Assembly: GCA_020829485.1 (NCBI GenBank)
Contig: JAIVFU010000094.1
Span: forward strand, 1 to 24,859
Length of the DNA stretch: 24,859 nucleotides
From: Nostoc sp. CHAB 5834
Lineage (GTDB): Bacteria; Cyanobacteriota; Cyanobacteriia; Cyanobacteriales; Nostocaceae
Reading direction: 5' to 3'
Below, one piece after another: positions 1 to 7,802 of this stretch. The notes below the pieces were generated by a model. That model was not told the origin of the DNA. It did not search any database and saw only the letters and a list, made by a program, of their open reading frames with translations. Position 1 is the stretch's first letter, and each line of letters opens with the position of its first letter. A program made the translations under genes and the position numbers.

Positions 1-2
1 GC

Positions 3-110
3 GCTATCAATCGACTCAAGCAGTTTCGCCGCATCGCTACCCGATATGAGAAACTTGCTGCAAATTATACAGCCATGATTACGATCGCCTCCATTCTCTT
101 GTGGTTATAG
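3..110 (+). pseudogene. IS5-family transposase, C-terminal end (cut by window edge)
   Basis: The frame from base 3 to the TAG at 108-110 reads AINRLKQFRRIATRYEKL and ends ITIASILLWL. This tail (RRIATRYEKLAANY followed by a short hydrophobic end) is the well-known C-terminus of IS5-family DDE transposases, including the last catalytic-region helix. Only about 35 residues are visible because the gene enters from the left edge, so it cannot be judged whether the transposase is intact. An inverted-repeat-like end follows directly after the stop. Confidence 0.8.
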
Positions 111-128
111 TTTGAAAACACGCCCTAG
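107..128 (+). repeat. Right end of the IS5-family element
   Basis: Directly overlapping the transposase stop is TAGTTTGAAAACACGCCCTA, then G. Read inwards on the minus strand it is CTAGGGCGTGTTTTCAAAC, the kind of terminal inverted repeat expected for an IS5-family element, and it ends in CTAG. It resembles the GAGGGTGTTTGAAAAG end of the small element at 7660-7802. The left end of this element is outside the window, so the assignment rests on position and motif only. Confidence 0.55.
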
Positions 129-165
129 ACTGTGCCAAAACGGGAAATCTGTACGCTAAGAAAAC
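129..165 (+). repeat. Broken end of a MITE-A type element
   Basis: The stretch ACTGTGCCAAAAC, a short spacer and TGTACGCTAAGAAAA matches the end and subterminal part of the elements at 7250 and 10556 (ggcatcACYGTGCCAAA, then TTTGTACGCTAA). The first six terminal bases (ggcatc) are missing and replaced by the CTAG end of the IS5-family element. It therefore looks like an older element whose terminus was split by the IS5 insertion. Confidence 0.55.
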
Positions 166-183
166 CGCAAAAACCTGAAATCC

Positions 184-216
184 GGGGTATGAGTATCATC
201 AGATACTGTTGGCGAA
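184..216. repeat. 33-bp direct repeat, left copy
   Basis: GGGGTATGAGTATCATCAGA, then T, A and CTGTTGGCGAA. The same 33 bases with a single difference (A to G at position 22) occur at 2683-2715 in the same orientation. The two copies flank the TPR gene. No gene is visible between 129 and 261. Confidence 0.85.
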
Positions 217-261
217 TGTAATACATAGTTGTATTTTAAAGTATTACGTAGGCTCAAACCT

Positions 262-2577
262 TCAATCGTCGTAGACTAGACCGATATTATTGAGTGTAGT
301 GGCAACACCTGCCTTGTCGCCCACAGCACGCCTTATAGGTAGAGCTTGGTTGTAAAATGAGAGTGCTTTTTGCTTTTCTCCTAAATCGGAGTAGACGAAA
401 CCGATATTATTGAGTGTAGTGGCAACACTTGCGCGCTCGCCCACAGCACGCCTTATAGGTAGAGCTTGGTTGTAAAATGAGAGTGCTTTTTGCTTTTCTC
501 CTAAATCGGAGTAGACGAAACCGATACTATTGAGTGTAGTGGCAACACTTGCGCGCTCGCCCACAGCACGCCTTATAGGTAGAGCTTGGTTGCAAAATGA
601 GAGTGCTTTTTGCTTTTCTCCTAAAGCGGAGTAGACTAGACCGATATTATTGAGTGTAGTGGCAACACCTGCCTTGTCGCCCACAGCACGCCTTATAGGA
701 AGAGCTTGGTTGTAAAATAAGAGTGCTTTTTGCTTTTCTCCTAAATCGGAGTAGACGAAACCGATACTATTGAGTGTAGTGGCAACACCTGCCTTGTCGC
801 CCACAGCACGCCTTATAGGTAGAGCTTGGTTGTAAAATGAGAGTGCTTTTTGCTTTTCTCCTAAAGCGGAGTAGACTCGACCGATATTATTGAGTGTAGT
901 GGCAACACCTGCCTTGTCGCCCACAGCACGCCTTATAGGAAGAGCTTGGTTGTAAAATGAGAGTGCTTTTTGCTTTTCTCCTAAATTGTCGTAGACTAGA
1001 CCGATATTATTGAGTGTAGTGGCAACACCAGCGCGCTCGCCCACAGCACTATATAGTGGTAGAGCTTGGTTGTAAAATGAGAGTGCTTTTTGCTTTTCTC
1101 CTAAAGCGGAGTAGACTCCACCGATACTATTGAGTGTAGTGGCAACACCAGCGCGCTCGCCCACAGCACGCCTTATAGCAAGAGCTTGGTTGTAAAATGA
1201 GAGTGCTTTTTGCTTTTCTCCTAAAGCGGAGTAGACTACACCGATATTATTGAGTGTAGTGGCAACACCTGCCTTGTCGCCCACAGCACGCCTTATAGGA
1301 AGAGCTTGGTTGTAAAATGAGAGTGCTTTTTGCTCTTCTCCTAAATTGTCGTAGACTCCACCGATATTATTGAGTGTAGTGGCAACACCTGCGCGCTCGC
1401 CCATAGCACGCCTTATAGGAAGAGCTTGGTTGTAAAATGAGAGTGCTTTTTGCTTTTCTCCTAAATTGTCGTAGACTCCACCGATATTATTGAGTGTAGT
1501 GGCAACACCATAGCGATCGCCCACAGCACGCAATATGGGCAGAGCTTGGTTGTAAAATGAGAGTGCTTTTTGCTTTTCTCCTAAAGCGGAGTAGACTAGA
1601 CCGATATTATTGAGTGTCCTGGCTTCACCAGTGCGATCGCCCACAGCACGCAATATGGGCAGAGCTTGGTTGTAAAATGAGAGTGCTTTTTGCTTTTCTC
1701 CTAAAGCGTCGTAGACTCCACCGATATTATTGAGTGTAGTGGCAACACCTGCGCGATCGCCCACAGCACGCAATATGGGCAGAGCTTGGTTGTAAAATTC
1801 GAGTGCTTTTTGCTTTTCTCCTAAAGCGTCGTAGACTCCACCGATACTATTGAGTGTACTGGCAACATCTGCCTTGTCGCCCACAGCACGCCTTATAGGA
1901 AGAGCTTGGTTGTAAAATGAGAGTGCTTTTTGCTTTTCTCCTAAAGCGGAGTAGACTACACCGATATTATTGAGTGTACTGGCAACACCTGCCTTGTCGC
2001 CCACAGCACGCCTTATAGGAAGAGCTTGGTTGTAAAATGAGAGTGCTTTTTGCTTTTCTCCTAAATCGGAGTAGACTCCACCGATATTATTGAGTGTACT
2101 GGCAACACCATAGCGATCGCCCACAGCACGCAAAAGGGGCAGAGCTTGGTTGTAAAATTCGAGTGCTTTTTGCTTTTCTCCTAAATCGGAGTAGACTCCA
2201 CCGATATTATAGAGTGTAGTGGCAACACCTGCCTTGTCGCCCACAGCACGCAAAAGGGGCAGAGCTTGGTTGTAAAATTCGAGTGCTTTTTGCTTTTCTC
2301 CTAAAGCGTCGTAGTTAAACCCAAGCCCAAGCAGTGCAGTTGCTTCATTTTTTTGGTCTTTGAGTTCTCGTGCAATGGTTAAAGCTTGCTGTAATATTTG
2401 TATTGCCTTTTGGTGTTCCTGTTGCTGTGTCAGTTTTCTCGCTTGCTCTACCAGACTTTCTGCTTCTTGCGATCGCGAATTTTGAGCCTGTCCCCAGGTG
2501 GGTTGAGCTATTAGCATTACTGTTAAAGGCGTTAGACAAATACCCAAAGCCAAAAAACTGGTAAGAATTTTTTTCAT
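262..2577 (-). CDS. Secreted TPR-repeat protein, C-terminally truncated (no CHAT domain)
   Basis: About 771 residues from the ATG at 2577-2575. A TTG 12 bases upstream is in frame, but the ATG is followed directly by a good signal peptide: MKK, a hydrophobic stretch of about 20 residues, then a likely cleavage after WGQA. Next come a non-identical TPR-like helical pair (residues about 35-95, ending YDALGEKQKAL) and 17 nearly identical 40-residue TPR units with the core LGEKQKALSFYNQALPIRRA. TPR arrays are protein-interaction scaffolds, and in cyanobacteria this repeat type usually precedes a C-terminal CHAT caspase-like protease domain. Here the frame stops two residues into unit 18 (VYDD then TGA), so the effector domain is missing. 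No strong ribosome binding site is visible. The product may be a decayed gene or a scaffold-only protein, presumably exported to the periplasm. Confidence 0.85.
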   Translation of the reverse strand: MKKILTSFLALGICLTPLTVMLIAQPTWGQAQNSRSQEAESLVEQARKLTQQQEHQKAIQILQQALTIARELKDQKNEATALLGLGFNYDALGEKQKALEFYNQALPLLRAVGDKAGVATTLYNIGGVYSDLGEKQKALEFYNQALPLLRAVGDRYGVASTLNNIGGVYSDLGEKQKALSFYNQALPIRRAVGDKAGVASTLNNIGVVYSALGEKQKALSFYNQALPIRRAVGDKADVASTLNSIGGVYDALGEKQKALEFYNQALPILRAVGDRAGVATTLNNIGGVYDALGEKQKALSFYNQALPILRAVGDRTGEARTLNNIGLVYSALGEKQKALSFYNQALPILRAVGDRYGVATTLNNIGGVYDNLGEKQKALSFYNQALPIRRAMGERAGVATTLNNIGGVYDNLGEEQKALSFYNQALPIRRAVGDKAGVATTLNNIGVVYSALGEKQKALSFYNQALAIRRAVGERAGVATTLNSIGGVYSALGEKQKALSFYNQALPLYSAVGERAGVATTLNNIGLVYDNLGEKQKALSFYNQALPIRRAVGDKAGVATTLNNIGRVYSALGEKQKALSFYNQALPIRRAVGDKAGVATTLNSIGFVYSDLGEKQKALLFYNQALPIRRAVGDKAGVATTLNNIGLVYSALGEKQKALSFCNQALPIRRAVGERASVATTLNSIGFVYSDLGEKQKALSFYNQALPIRRAVGERASVATTLNNIGFVYSDLGEKQKALSFYNQALPIRRAVGDKAGVATTLNNIGLVYDD
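268..2307 (-). repeat. Tandem array of 17 x 120-bp coding repeats
   Basis: Exactly 2040 bp of head-to-tail 120-bp units within the TPR gene. Most differences fall in a few variable codons (YSA/YSD/YDN/YDA before LGEKQ, GDK/GER/GDR, and the GVAT segment), while the rest is almost invariant at the DNA level. Several units carry GCGATCGC. Such homogeneity suggests recent expansion or continuing gene conversion, and the copy number is likely to vary between isolates or assemblies. Confidence 0.95.
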
Positions 2578-2652
2578 ACAATAGCCCAAAGGTAGCTGTT
2601 TTCAATTGTGTGTTAGCAACATCAAAATATTTGGTCAAAGCTGGGATTCCTA

Positions 2653-2685
2653 CCCTACGGGAACGCTAAGAGCGTAGGCGTAGGG
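2653..2685. repeat. Palindromic dispersed repeat (hairpin)
   Basis: CCCTACGGGAACGCT, aag, AGCGTAGGCGTAGGG. The sequence folds on itself through AACGCT/AGCGT and CCTACG/CGTAGG. This style of CCTACG-rich palindrome is a common dispersed repeat of unknown role in cyanobacterial genomes. It directly abuts the right copy of the 33-bp direct repeat. Confidence 0.6.
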
Positions 2686-2715
2686 GTATGAGTATCATCA
2701 GATGCTGTTGGCGAA
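2683..2715. repeat. 33-bp direct repeat, right copy
   Basis: Partner of 184-216, with one mismatch in 33. It lies about 105 bases upstream of the TPR gene start, while the other copy lies downstream of the gene. It may be an upstream region duplicated together with a former tandem TPR gene, or the trace of a transposition or recombination event. Confidence 0.85.
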
Positions 2716-2873
2716 ATATTTCTTAATACTCCAAAGCTTTCATAAGTCCAGTATTTTGTTGGCTAAACTCTTGCTGTAAACGTAGTCTCAAGCAAGTAGC
2801 AGGTTTCCGTGGGACGATGTAAAGACTTCTATCTCTACATATAGTTTCGGATGCCGTAGTGCGGAGGAATCAG

Positions 2874-3170
2874 ATGATTCAACTTCAAGAAATTGACCCA
2901 ATTCCAGAAGAAACAGCACGTATAGCTCGACTAGCTTTCCCAAAAGACAACCAATACATGAAAATGAGGGATGAAATCGGCACTCTATTTTGCGACAAAG
3001 ATTTTGAATCACTATTTTCTACGCTTGGGCAACCAGCTTTTAGTCCTTGGCGATTAGCCCTAGTATGCGTAATGCAGTATATAGAAGAAATGACCGACAG
3101 GCAAGCTGCCGATGCGGTTCGTGGTCGGATTGACTGGAAATATACCAAAATCTTGAAGGCAAATGGATAG
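2874..3170 (+). pseudogene. IS1182-family transposase, N-terminal fragment
   Basis: The ATG at 2874 has a good ribosome binding site (GGAGG at 2863-2867). The product reads MIQLQEIDPIPEETARIARL, with the conserved blocks YMKMRDEIGTL, GQPAFSPWRLALV and DRQAADAVRGRIDWKY, which are the N-terminal domain (DUF772 type) of IS1182-family transposases. Similarity stops right after RIDWKY (about residue 90) and the frame ends eight residues later. The family normally runs to about 450-550 residues, so the catalytic DDE part is lost. The upstream stretch 2760-2860 probably belongs to the IS left end. Confidence 0.85.
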
Positions 3171-4360
3171 CACAACCTTGTAATAGGGATGAAAGACCCT
3201 GTTGTGATACCTCCGAATTAGCACTATTTTTCATCATTGCTGTCAACGGGTTGCTGGTAGCAGATGTAGCGTAATCATTGAGATAAATTGTTTTTCCATC
3301 ATCTAGAGACGTGGTTAACTTCACGTCTCTTTCTTATGAGGAGTTTTTTGCTAATAGTGCTTCAGATGCTTTGGCATTTTTGCAAAAGGCAGAAAATAAT
3401 GAAAGTCTTCTCTGATGACTGAGGGTTTAGCACTAAAGGCTATAGAGCTAATTTATCTATTGTGCATAGACCATGCATTTCCTGTCGTCTGACCAGTATT
3501 AAAATGCTATATTTATAGCAAATCAAAAATCAAGCCTTTCCGGTTATCGCTGGAAGGGTTTTGTCATTATTAGTGTTGGAGTTTTACTCGATTACTCAAG
3601 CGATGCTTATGAATGATGAGCTATCAAAACATAAATATCTCAAAAAATTCTCAATATTGTCAATTATGAACTTAGTAATTTTACATATAGTATTCATCTG
3701 ATTTGTACAACTGTAATTCAAAATACCAGTCGTATACAATATAGAGTTTATAAATTGCGATTGCAGAAGCCTCTTCTCTAGCTGTATGCCTAATGTCACC
3801 CCCCTGACTTAGACATCTATGTAGTAATTCCACCAAAGGGCATTTTCGTGGAATGACAAAATTTGGTCTAATAATGTGAAGTAATGCAGACATCCCATGT
3901 ATGGCTTGGGGATTGTCTCTCTTCCATCACTCTTGGAGAAAGCAATCGCTGCAAGGCTTACGAGACTTCACTTTCCAAGTTTTGGCTACATTTTTGAATT
4001 TATATTAGAAAATAAAGCCTCAAACCTTGATTCAGTAATAGTTTCAGTTTTCTACTTCGATTATTGTTTTCTGAGAGTGATGGAAGAGCGTTATACAGAA
4101 ATGGCTTTAACATTAACATTTCGTTAATTTTTGCATCGCTCCAAATAGAATAATTGATAATAAAATCTTATCTTAAGTTTGAAAAATAAAACAGCATTTA
4201 CCGTACAGCAAGTACAAACATTAAAGCTATATAAATTCTCGAAAACCTTTTACAGTAGTACTTTCAATCTTTATAGCTTTCGTACTTTTAAAAATACGAA
4301 AGTTATGGGAAGCGCAATGGCTTTAAATGCTTGCATAGAAAGCTTTTATCAGAATTTTGA
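3171..4360. other. AT-rich stretch without a convincing gene
   Basis: Only short open frames that resemble no protein I know. Two structures stand out. CCTTTCC (3535-3541) pairs with GGAAGGG (3552-3558) and is followed by TTTTG, a weak plus-strand terminator candidate. CTTTCGTA (4277-4284) and TACGAAAG (4295-4302) form an inverted repeat about 90 bases before the recombinase remnant. The region probably consists of decayed mobile DNA. Confidence 0.6.
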
Positions 4361-4393
4361 TTTTTATCAAACCCAAAAGTTGCTAGTAATACC

Positions 4394-5008
4394 GGAAAAG
4401 CTAGGTACTATCCATTACCGAATATTTTAACTAAGGACATAACAACTTGGATTAATGAAATTCGTCCTTTTGCTATTCAAGCTCCTGAAACTGTGGAGAG
4501 TTGGTTAGAATTTTGGGGATATTCCGTAAAAAAAATCTCAAGTATTGAAAAACGATTACATAAAGCTGAAGATAATACAATACCTGATCAAAAATATTTA
4601 AAAAATCTTAGATACATATACAAAGGTATTAATAACCGTCTCAAAGCGTGGTCAACAGCAAAAGAGAATGCTAAAGATTTTGACTATCTTTTTTTTCTGC
4701 TAGGACGTAGTCACCCTGATAAATTTTGTACTTCTTTTGAAGAAGCAAATCACGGGAATGTCTCAACTAAAATATCAACAGCTATGGCAACTGCAACATT
4801 AGCCTTATTTGGGGAAGCCAAATTTTTAAATCCTCATGGCTTCCGAAATATTGGGGCTAAACATTTGAGAATGCTAAATAAAAATTCAGATAAAGAAGCA
4901 TTTAGTATTTTTCTGGGACACTCTATCGAAATAGATGATAATTATGCAGATATTATTACCGATAATTATGAATTAATTGAATCTTTTATAGATAATTGGT
5001 GGGAATAA
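4394..5008 (+). pseudogene. Long tyrosine recombinase, C-terminal remnant
   Basis: From GKARYYPLP at 4394 to the TAA at 5006-5008 the frame aligns end to end, without gaps by eye, with the last third of the complete recombinase downstream. They share the run ATLALFGEAKFLNPHGFRNI, the block LGHS(I/V)EIDD and the final DNWWE. It keeps HGFR, the second histidine (LGHS) and the likely tyrosine (NYADI), but the DNA-binding part and the first catalytic arginine are absent. In this frame a stop (TGA 4358-4360) lies just upstream and no start codon sits where the homology begins. It is a 5'-truncated paralogue that diverged well before the truncation or evolved as a partner of the downstream gene. 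Confidence 0.8.
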
Positions 5009-5074
5009 TATAGTAATAACAAATAATTGAATGTGTTGTATACTGGGTATTTAGGCTTTTATAAAGGTAAATTT

Positions 5075-6988
5075 ATGACAGATAAAACATTAGGGCAAGC
5101 AATAAAACTTTGGGCTAATATAAAAACTACGCAAGGTACACCGTTGATAGGCTATCTAAAAATAGCGTTAAAACTTTATGTTTTACCAACTCTGAGTAAT
5201 GAGTTAAATTTACTATTTATGCCAAAAGAATTTAATAAAATCTGTTATGAAATAAATATTTCGGAACTTTCTTTAGAAAAAGTGCTTGATGTATTCGAGC
5301 AAGCTTTTAAAATACGCTTAAAAGATAATAGTATTAATAAAAGTACAAAAGGCAATTATCGCTCTGCTATTCTTAAATTCTTCAAATGGCTACAAACTCA
5401 AGATTGGTATATAGATAAGATTGAAATTTTACTTCCAGAAGTTTCTCTTAAAAGAATATCTGCTTATAAAACCCCATCAAGAACTTATAATGGAGAAAGA
5501 AAGTATGGGCTAAAAGAGGAGAATCTATCGCCTAAAATGTATTTAGATTTAAAAGAATATGAAAAGTTTTGGAGCCAAAATAGCCATACTCAATATTTGT
5601 CAGATATATATCTTGAAAAAGTAGCAACTCAAGAAGAACGTAGGATTCAGAGACTAAAGCAAGCAGAACAGGAAGCTTGTAATGGTAGTTATTCACTTAT
5701 GCCTATCTTTAAAAAATTAGAAATACAAACTTTATCGCAAAATAAAGAATACATACTAAGGTTTTTTGGTTGGTGTGTCAATATTGAAGGGTATGATATA
5801 CAAGATTTATATCTTGAACTAATAACTAGCCAATCTTTTTATCAACCTTATATTGCTTGGTTAATACAAAAGCGGAGTTGTGGAACAAGCGTAGCTTTGA
5901 AACTTTTGAATGTTAGCATTTCAGTAGCTAAATATAAAAATTTTAAAACTTCTCAAACAATTGACTGGTCTGATATTCCTTTAGTTACTTTTCTTAGAGA
6001 ACAAAGGCACATGTATGTAGAAACTTATCGAAAAGATTATCCTAAAATTCAGGAACAGAAATGGGATAGAAAGTATATCTCTCATCTACAAGCTCAGGAG
6101 ATTGTTAATTATATATACTGTAACAATTGTGGCTTTAATAAATATTATAAATGTGGATATAGGATTAAAGTTAGACAATCTATAAGACATTCATCGACTG
6201 TTTTTGATAATTGGCAAACTTATTTAATGATAAAACTTTTAGTTTATGTGCCAGTTCGCCAGGAAGAGCTTAGAAAGTTAAAAATCGGGACAACCCTTAA
6301 ATTAATAACAGATTCTCAAGGTAATGAGCGTTATGCAGTAAAAATTAAAAATTATAAAAACTCTTCTAGTAAGGGTAAACCAAGATATTATCCTTTGCCT
6401 CATATTTTGACAGCAGATATAACTACTTGGATTAATGAGATTCGTTCTCTTGCTATTCAAGCGCCTGAAACTATAGAAAGTTGGTTCTCTTTTTGGGGAT
6501 ATAGTTTACACAGTATTTCGTCTTTAGAAGAGCAGATAAAGAAGAGTGAGATAGAGGGAATCCCTGATGAGAAATATTATAAATCTCTTCAACTTAGATT
6601 AAGAGCTAAGAAGAATCGTTTAGCTGCCCAAAACATAGCTAAACACAATGTAAAAAAATGTAACCATTTATTTTTTTCTTTGGGACGTACATATCCAGAA
6701 AAATTTGGTTTTTCTTTTGAAGAGGTTCATTATGGTAATGTTAGTGGAAGAATCTCACAAGCTATGGGAAATGCAACATTAGCATTGTTTGGAGAAGCCA
6801 AATTCTTAAATCCTCATGGATTCCGAAATATTGCAGCTAAACATCTAAGACAATTAGGTAAACATGATGAAAAAGATGCGTTCAGCGCTTTACTTGGTCA
6901 CAGTGTAGAAATTGATGATGATTATGCTGATATAGTTACTAAAGATTATGATTTAATTGAGTGTATTGTGGATAATTGGTGGGAATGA
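5075..6988 (+). CDS. Long tyrosine recombinase / integrase-like protein (637 aa)
   Basis: The start is the ATG at 5075, preceded by AAAGG at 5063; a TTG at 5027 is in frame but unlikely. It is much longer than XerD-type enzymes (about 300). Residues 1-130 resemble a SAM-like core-binding region (LSLEKVLDVFEQAF, STKGNYRSAILKFFKWLQ), and the middle region about 190-340 is of unknown type. The catalytic part follows: R395 in VRQEEL, a beta-hairpin region with lysines (VKIKNYKNSS), H581-x-x-R584 in NPHGFRN, H609 in LGHS and Y617 in DDDYADI. Arrangement and spacing fit the R-K-H-R-H-Y set of tyrosine recombinases. A cysteine-containing stretch (YCNNCGFNKYYKCGY) just before the catalytic domain may be a metal-binding insert. 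The gene overlaps the next one by ATGA. It probably mediates site-specific integration or excision of a genomic island. Confidence 0.8.
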   Translation: MTDKTLGQAIKLWANIKTTQGTPLIGYLKIALKLYVLPTLSNELNLLFMPKEFNKICYEINISELSLEKVLDVFEQAFKIRLKDNSINKSTKGNYRSAILKFFKWLQTQDWYIDKIEILLPEVSLKRISAYKTPSRTYNGERKYGLKEENLSPKMYLDLKEYEKFWSQNSHTQYLSDIYLEKVATQEERRIQRLKQAEQEACNGSYSLMPIFKKLEIQTLSQNKEYILRFFGWCVNIEGYDIQDLYLELITSQSFYQPYIAWLIQKRSCGTSVALKLLNVSISVAKYKNFKTSQTIDWSDIPLVTFLREQRHMYVETYRKDYPKIQEQKWDRKYISHLQAQEIVNYIYCNNCGFNKYYKCGYRIKVRQSIRHSSTVFDNWQTYLMIKLLVYVPVRQEELRKLKIGTTLKLITDSQGNERYAVKIKNYKNSSSKGKPRYYPLPHILTADITTWINEIRSLAIQAPETIESWFSFWGYSLHSISSLEEQIKKSEIEGIPDEKYYKSLQLRLRAKKNRLAAQNIAKHNVKKCNHLFFSLGRTYPEKFGFSFEEVHYGNVSGRISQAMGNATLALFGEAKFLNPHGFRNIAAKHLRQLGKHDEKDAFSALLGHSVEIDDDYADIVTKDYDLIECIVDNWWE

Positions 6989-7245
6989 TCTGTCAAAAAA
7001 TTCGTCTTAGCAAAGAAGCAAGCCTTATGCACAGCTGGCTGTGCCTATATAGTGACGAAAATAGCATACTGCTAAATATTGATGCGTTTAAACGATGGTT
7101 TGAGGCTGAGATCGGAGAACAGATACAGACAGGGCAGGTGATATCTGCCGTTGATGAACTTGGTGGACATGACTTAATTAAAGTACTCGGTTGGCAAATT
7201 CAACCTAAAGAAATTAATTTTGAGAAATTTCATCCAGGTTTTTGA
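6985..7245 (+). CDS. Small protein coupled to the recombinase gene
   Basis: 86 residues starting MICQKIRLSKEASLMHSWLC. The ATG (6985-6987) overlaps the TGA of the recombinase (6986-6988) in an ATGA arrangement, which implies translational coupling. An earlier in-frame TTG at 6976 would make a slightly longer form. No family is recognised. It is mixed alpha/beta in appearance, with no membrane segment and a possible helical core (DAFKRWFEAEIGEQI, QVISAVDELGG). The coupling suggests an accessory protein working with the recombinase, for example a directionality or architectural factor, but this is inference from position only. The end of a MITE-A type element begins five bases after the stop. 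Confidence 0.6.
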   Translation: MICQKIRLSKEASLMHSWLCLYSDENSILLNIDAFKRWFEAEIGEQIQTGQVISAVDELGGHDLIKVLGWQIQPKEINFEKFHPGF

Positions 7246-7249
7246 ACTA

Positions 7250-7288
7250 GGCATCACTGTGCCAAACAAGGTTTTTTGTACGCTAAAA
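7250..7288 (+). repeat. Solo MITE-A left end
   Basis: GGCATCACTGTGCCAAA, then CAAGG and TTTTTTGTACGCTAA. It matches the left end of the complete element at 10556 with one substitution in the 17-bp terminal repeat, and the subterminal TTTTTTGTACGCTAA is identical. No matching right end was found before 7660, so this is a solo or truncated copy. Confidence 0.75.
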
Positions 7289-7659
7289 TCAACTCCTCAC
7301 CGCTTTCAATGCCTCAAGCTTGCCCATAAACAATCATTTTTGGAAATGTTTCACCTAGAGGAGTCAAGTAAAGTTTGCTATTTAAACAACCGTATATCAA
7401 GGGTTTCGCTTTCTATGCGTTACAAAACTTTACAACATGTCCCATTTTGCAGGTATCCCGGCTGAACCCCTTATGATTTCGTTCCCCCTTGTGGGGACTT
7501 TGGGCAGATGAGCGCGAACTATGTCTAGACAATTCGATAGACACTAATAACTGAAAAGTATATACAGCAATACTTTCAGGCTATCTTGCCCCTGGTGTCA
7601 GCTTGGCTATATTCACCCCAAGCAGTAAAAATTATGCAGGTTATCGAACTCTAATCTAA
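7289..7659. other. Noncoding stretch between two element remnants
   Basis: No convincing gene; the open frames are short and without recognisable motifs. GTTCCCCCTTGTGGGGACTT (7482-7501) can form a short hairpin. The sequence probably includes the interior of the truncated MITE-A copy. Confidence 0.5.
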
Positions 7660-7802
7660 GAGGATGTTTGAAAAGTCCTCCAGCGTGTGTTTCACTACCC
7701 TAGCTACCGAAAAACTGCTACGAGAGAATCGGAGTTTTGGGATTTTAGAGCGCACCCCTGAGTCGCACTTGAGGCTCAAGCCGACCCTTTTCAAACACCC
7801 TC
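7660..7802. mobile_element. MITE-B, 143-bp element with 16-bp terminal inverted repeats
   Basis: The left end GAGGATGTTTGAAAAG (7660-7675) and the right end CTTTTCAAACACCCTC (7787-7802) are inverted repeats with one mismatch. There is no coding capacity. TAA occurs on both outer sides and may be a short target duplication. The GAGGGTGTTTGAAAAG terminus resembles the IS5-family end at 107-128, so an IS5-type transposase is a plausible driver. The right end overlaps the 3' end of the minus-strand Rep-like gene. Confidence 0.75.

Noticed and set aside
268..2307. Regular direct repeats resembling a CRISPR array
   Set aside because: The whole 120-bp unit is repeated with no unique spacers and it is an open TPR coding frame; no cas gene is present.
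2345..2638. Overlapping 97- and 64-residue frames at the start of the TPR gene
   Set aside because: They lie opposite or out of frame with the signal-peptide region of a clear gene and resemble no protein.
3040..3324. 94-residue minus-strand frame
   Set aside because: Overlaps the IS1182 transposase fragment antisense; no recognisable motif and no ribosome binding site.
3897..4127. 76-residue plus-strand frame in the gene-free AT-rich region
   Set aside because: Biased composition, no ribosome binding site and no family resemblance; length is within chance for such AT-rich DNA.
7220..7465. 81-residue frame after the small coupled gene
   Set aside because: Begins inside that gene and runs through a MITE end; the text is not protein-like.
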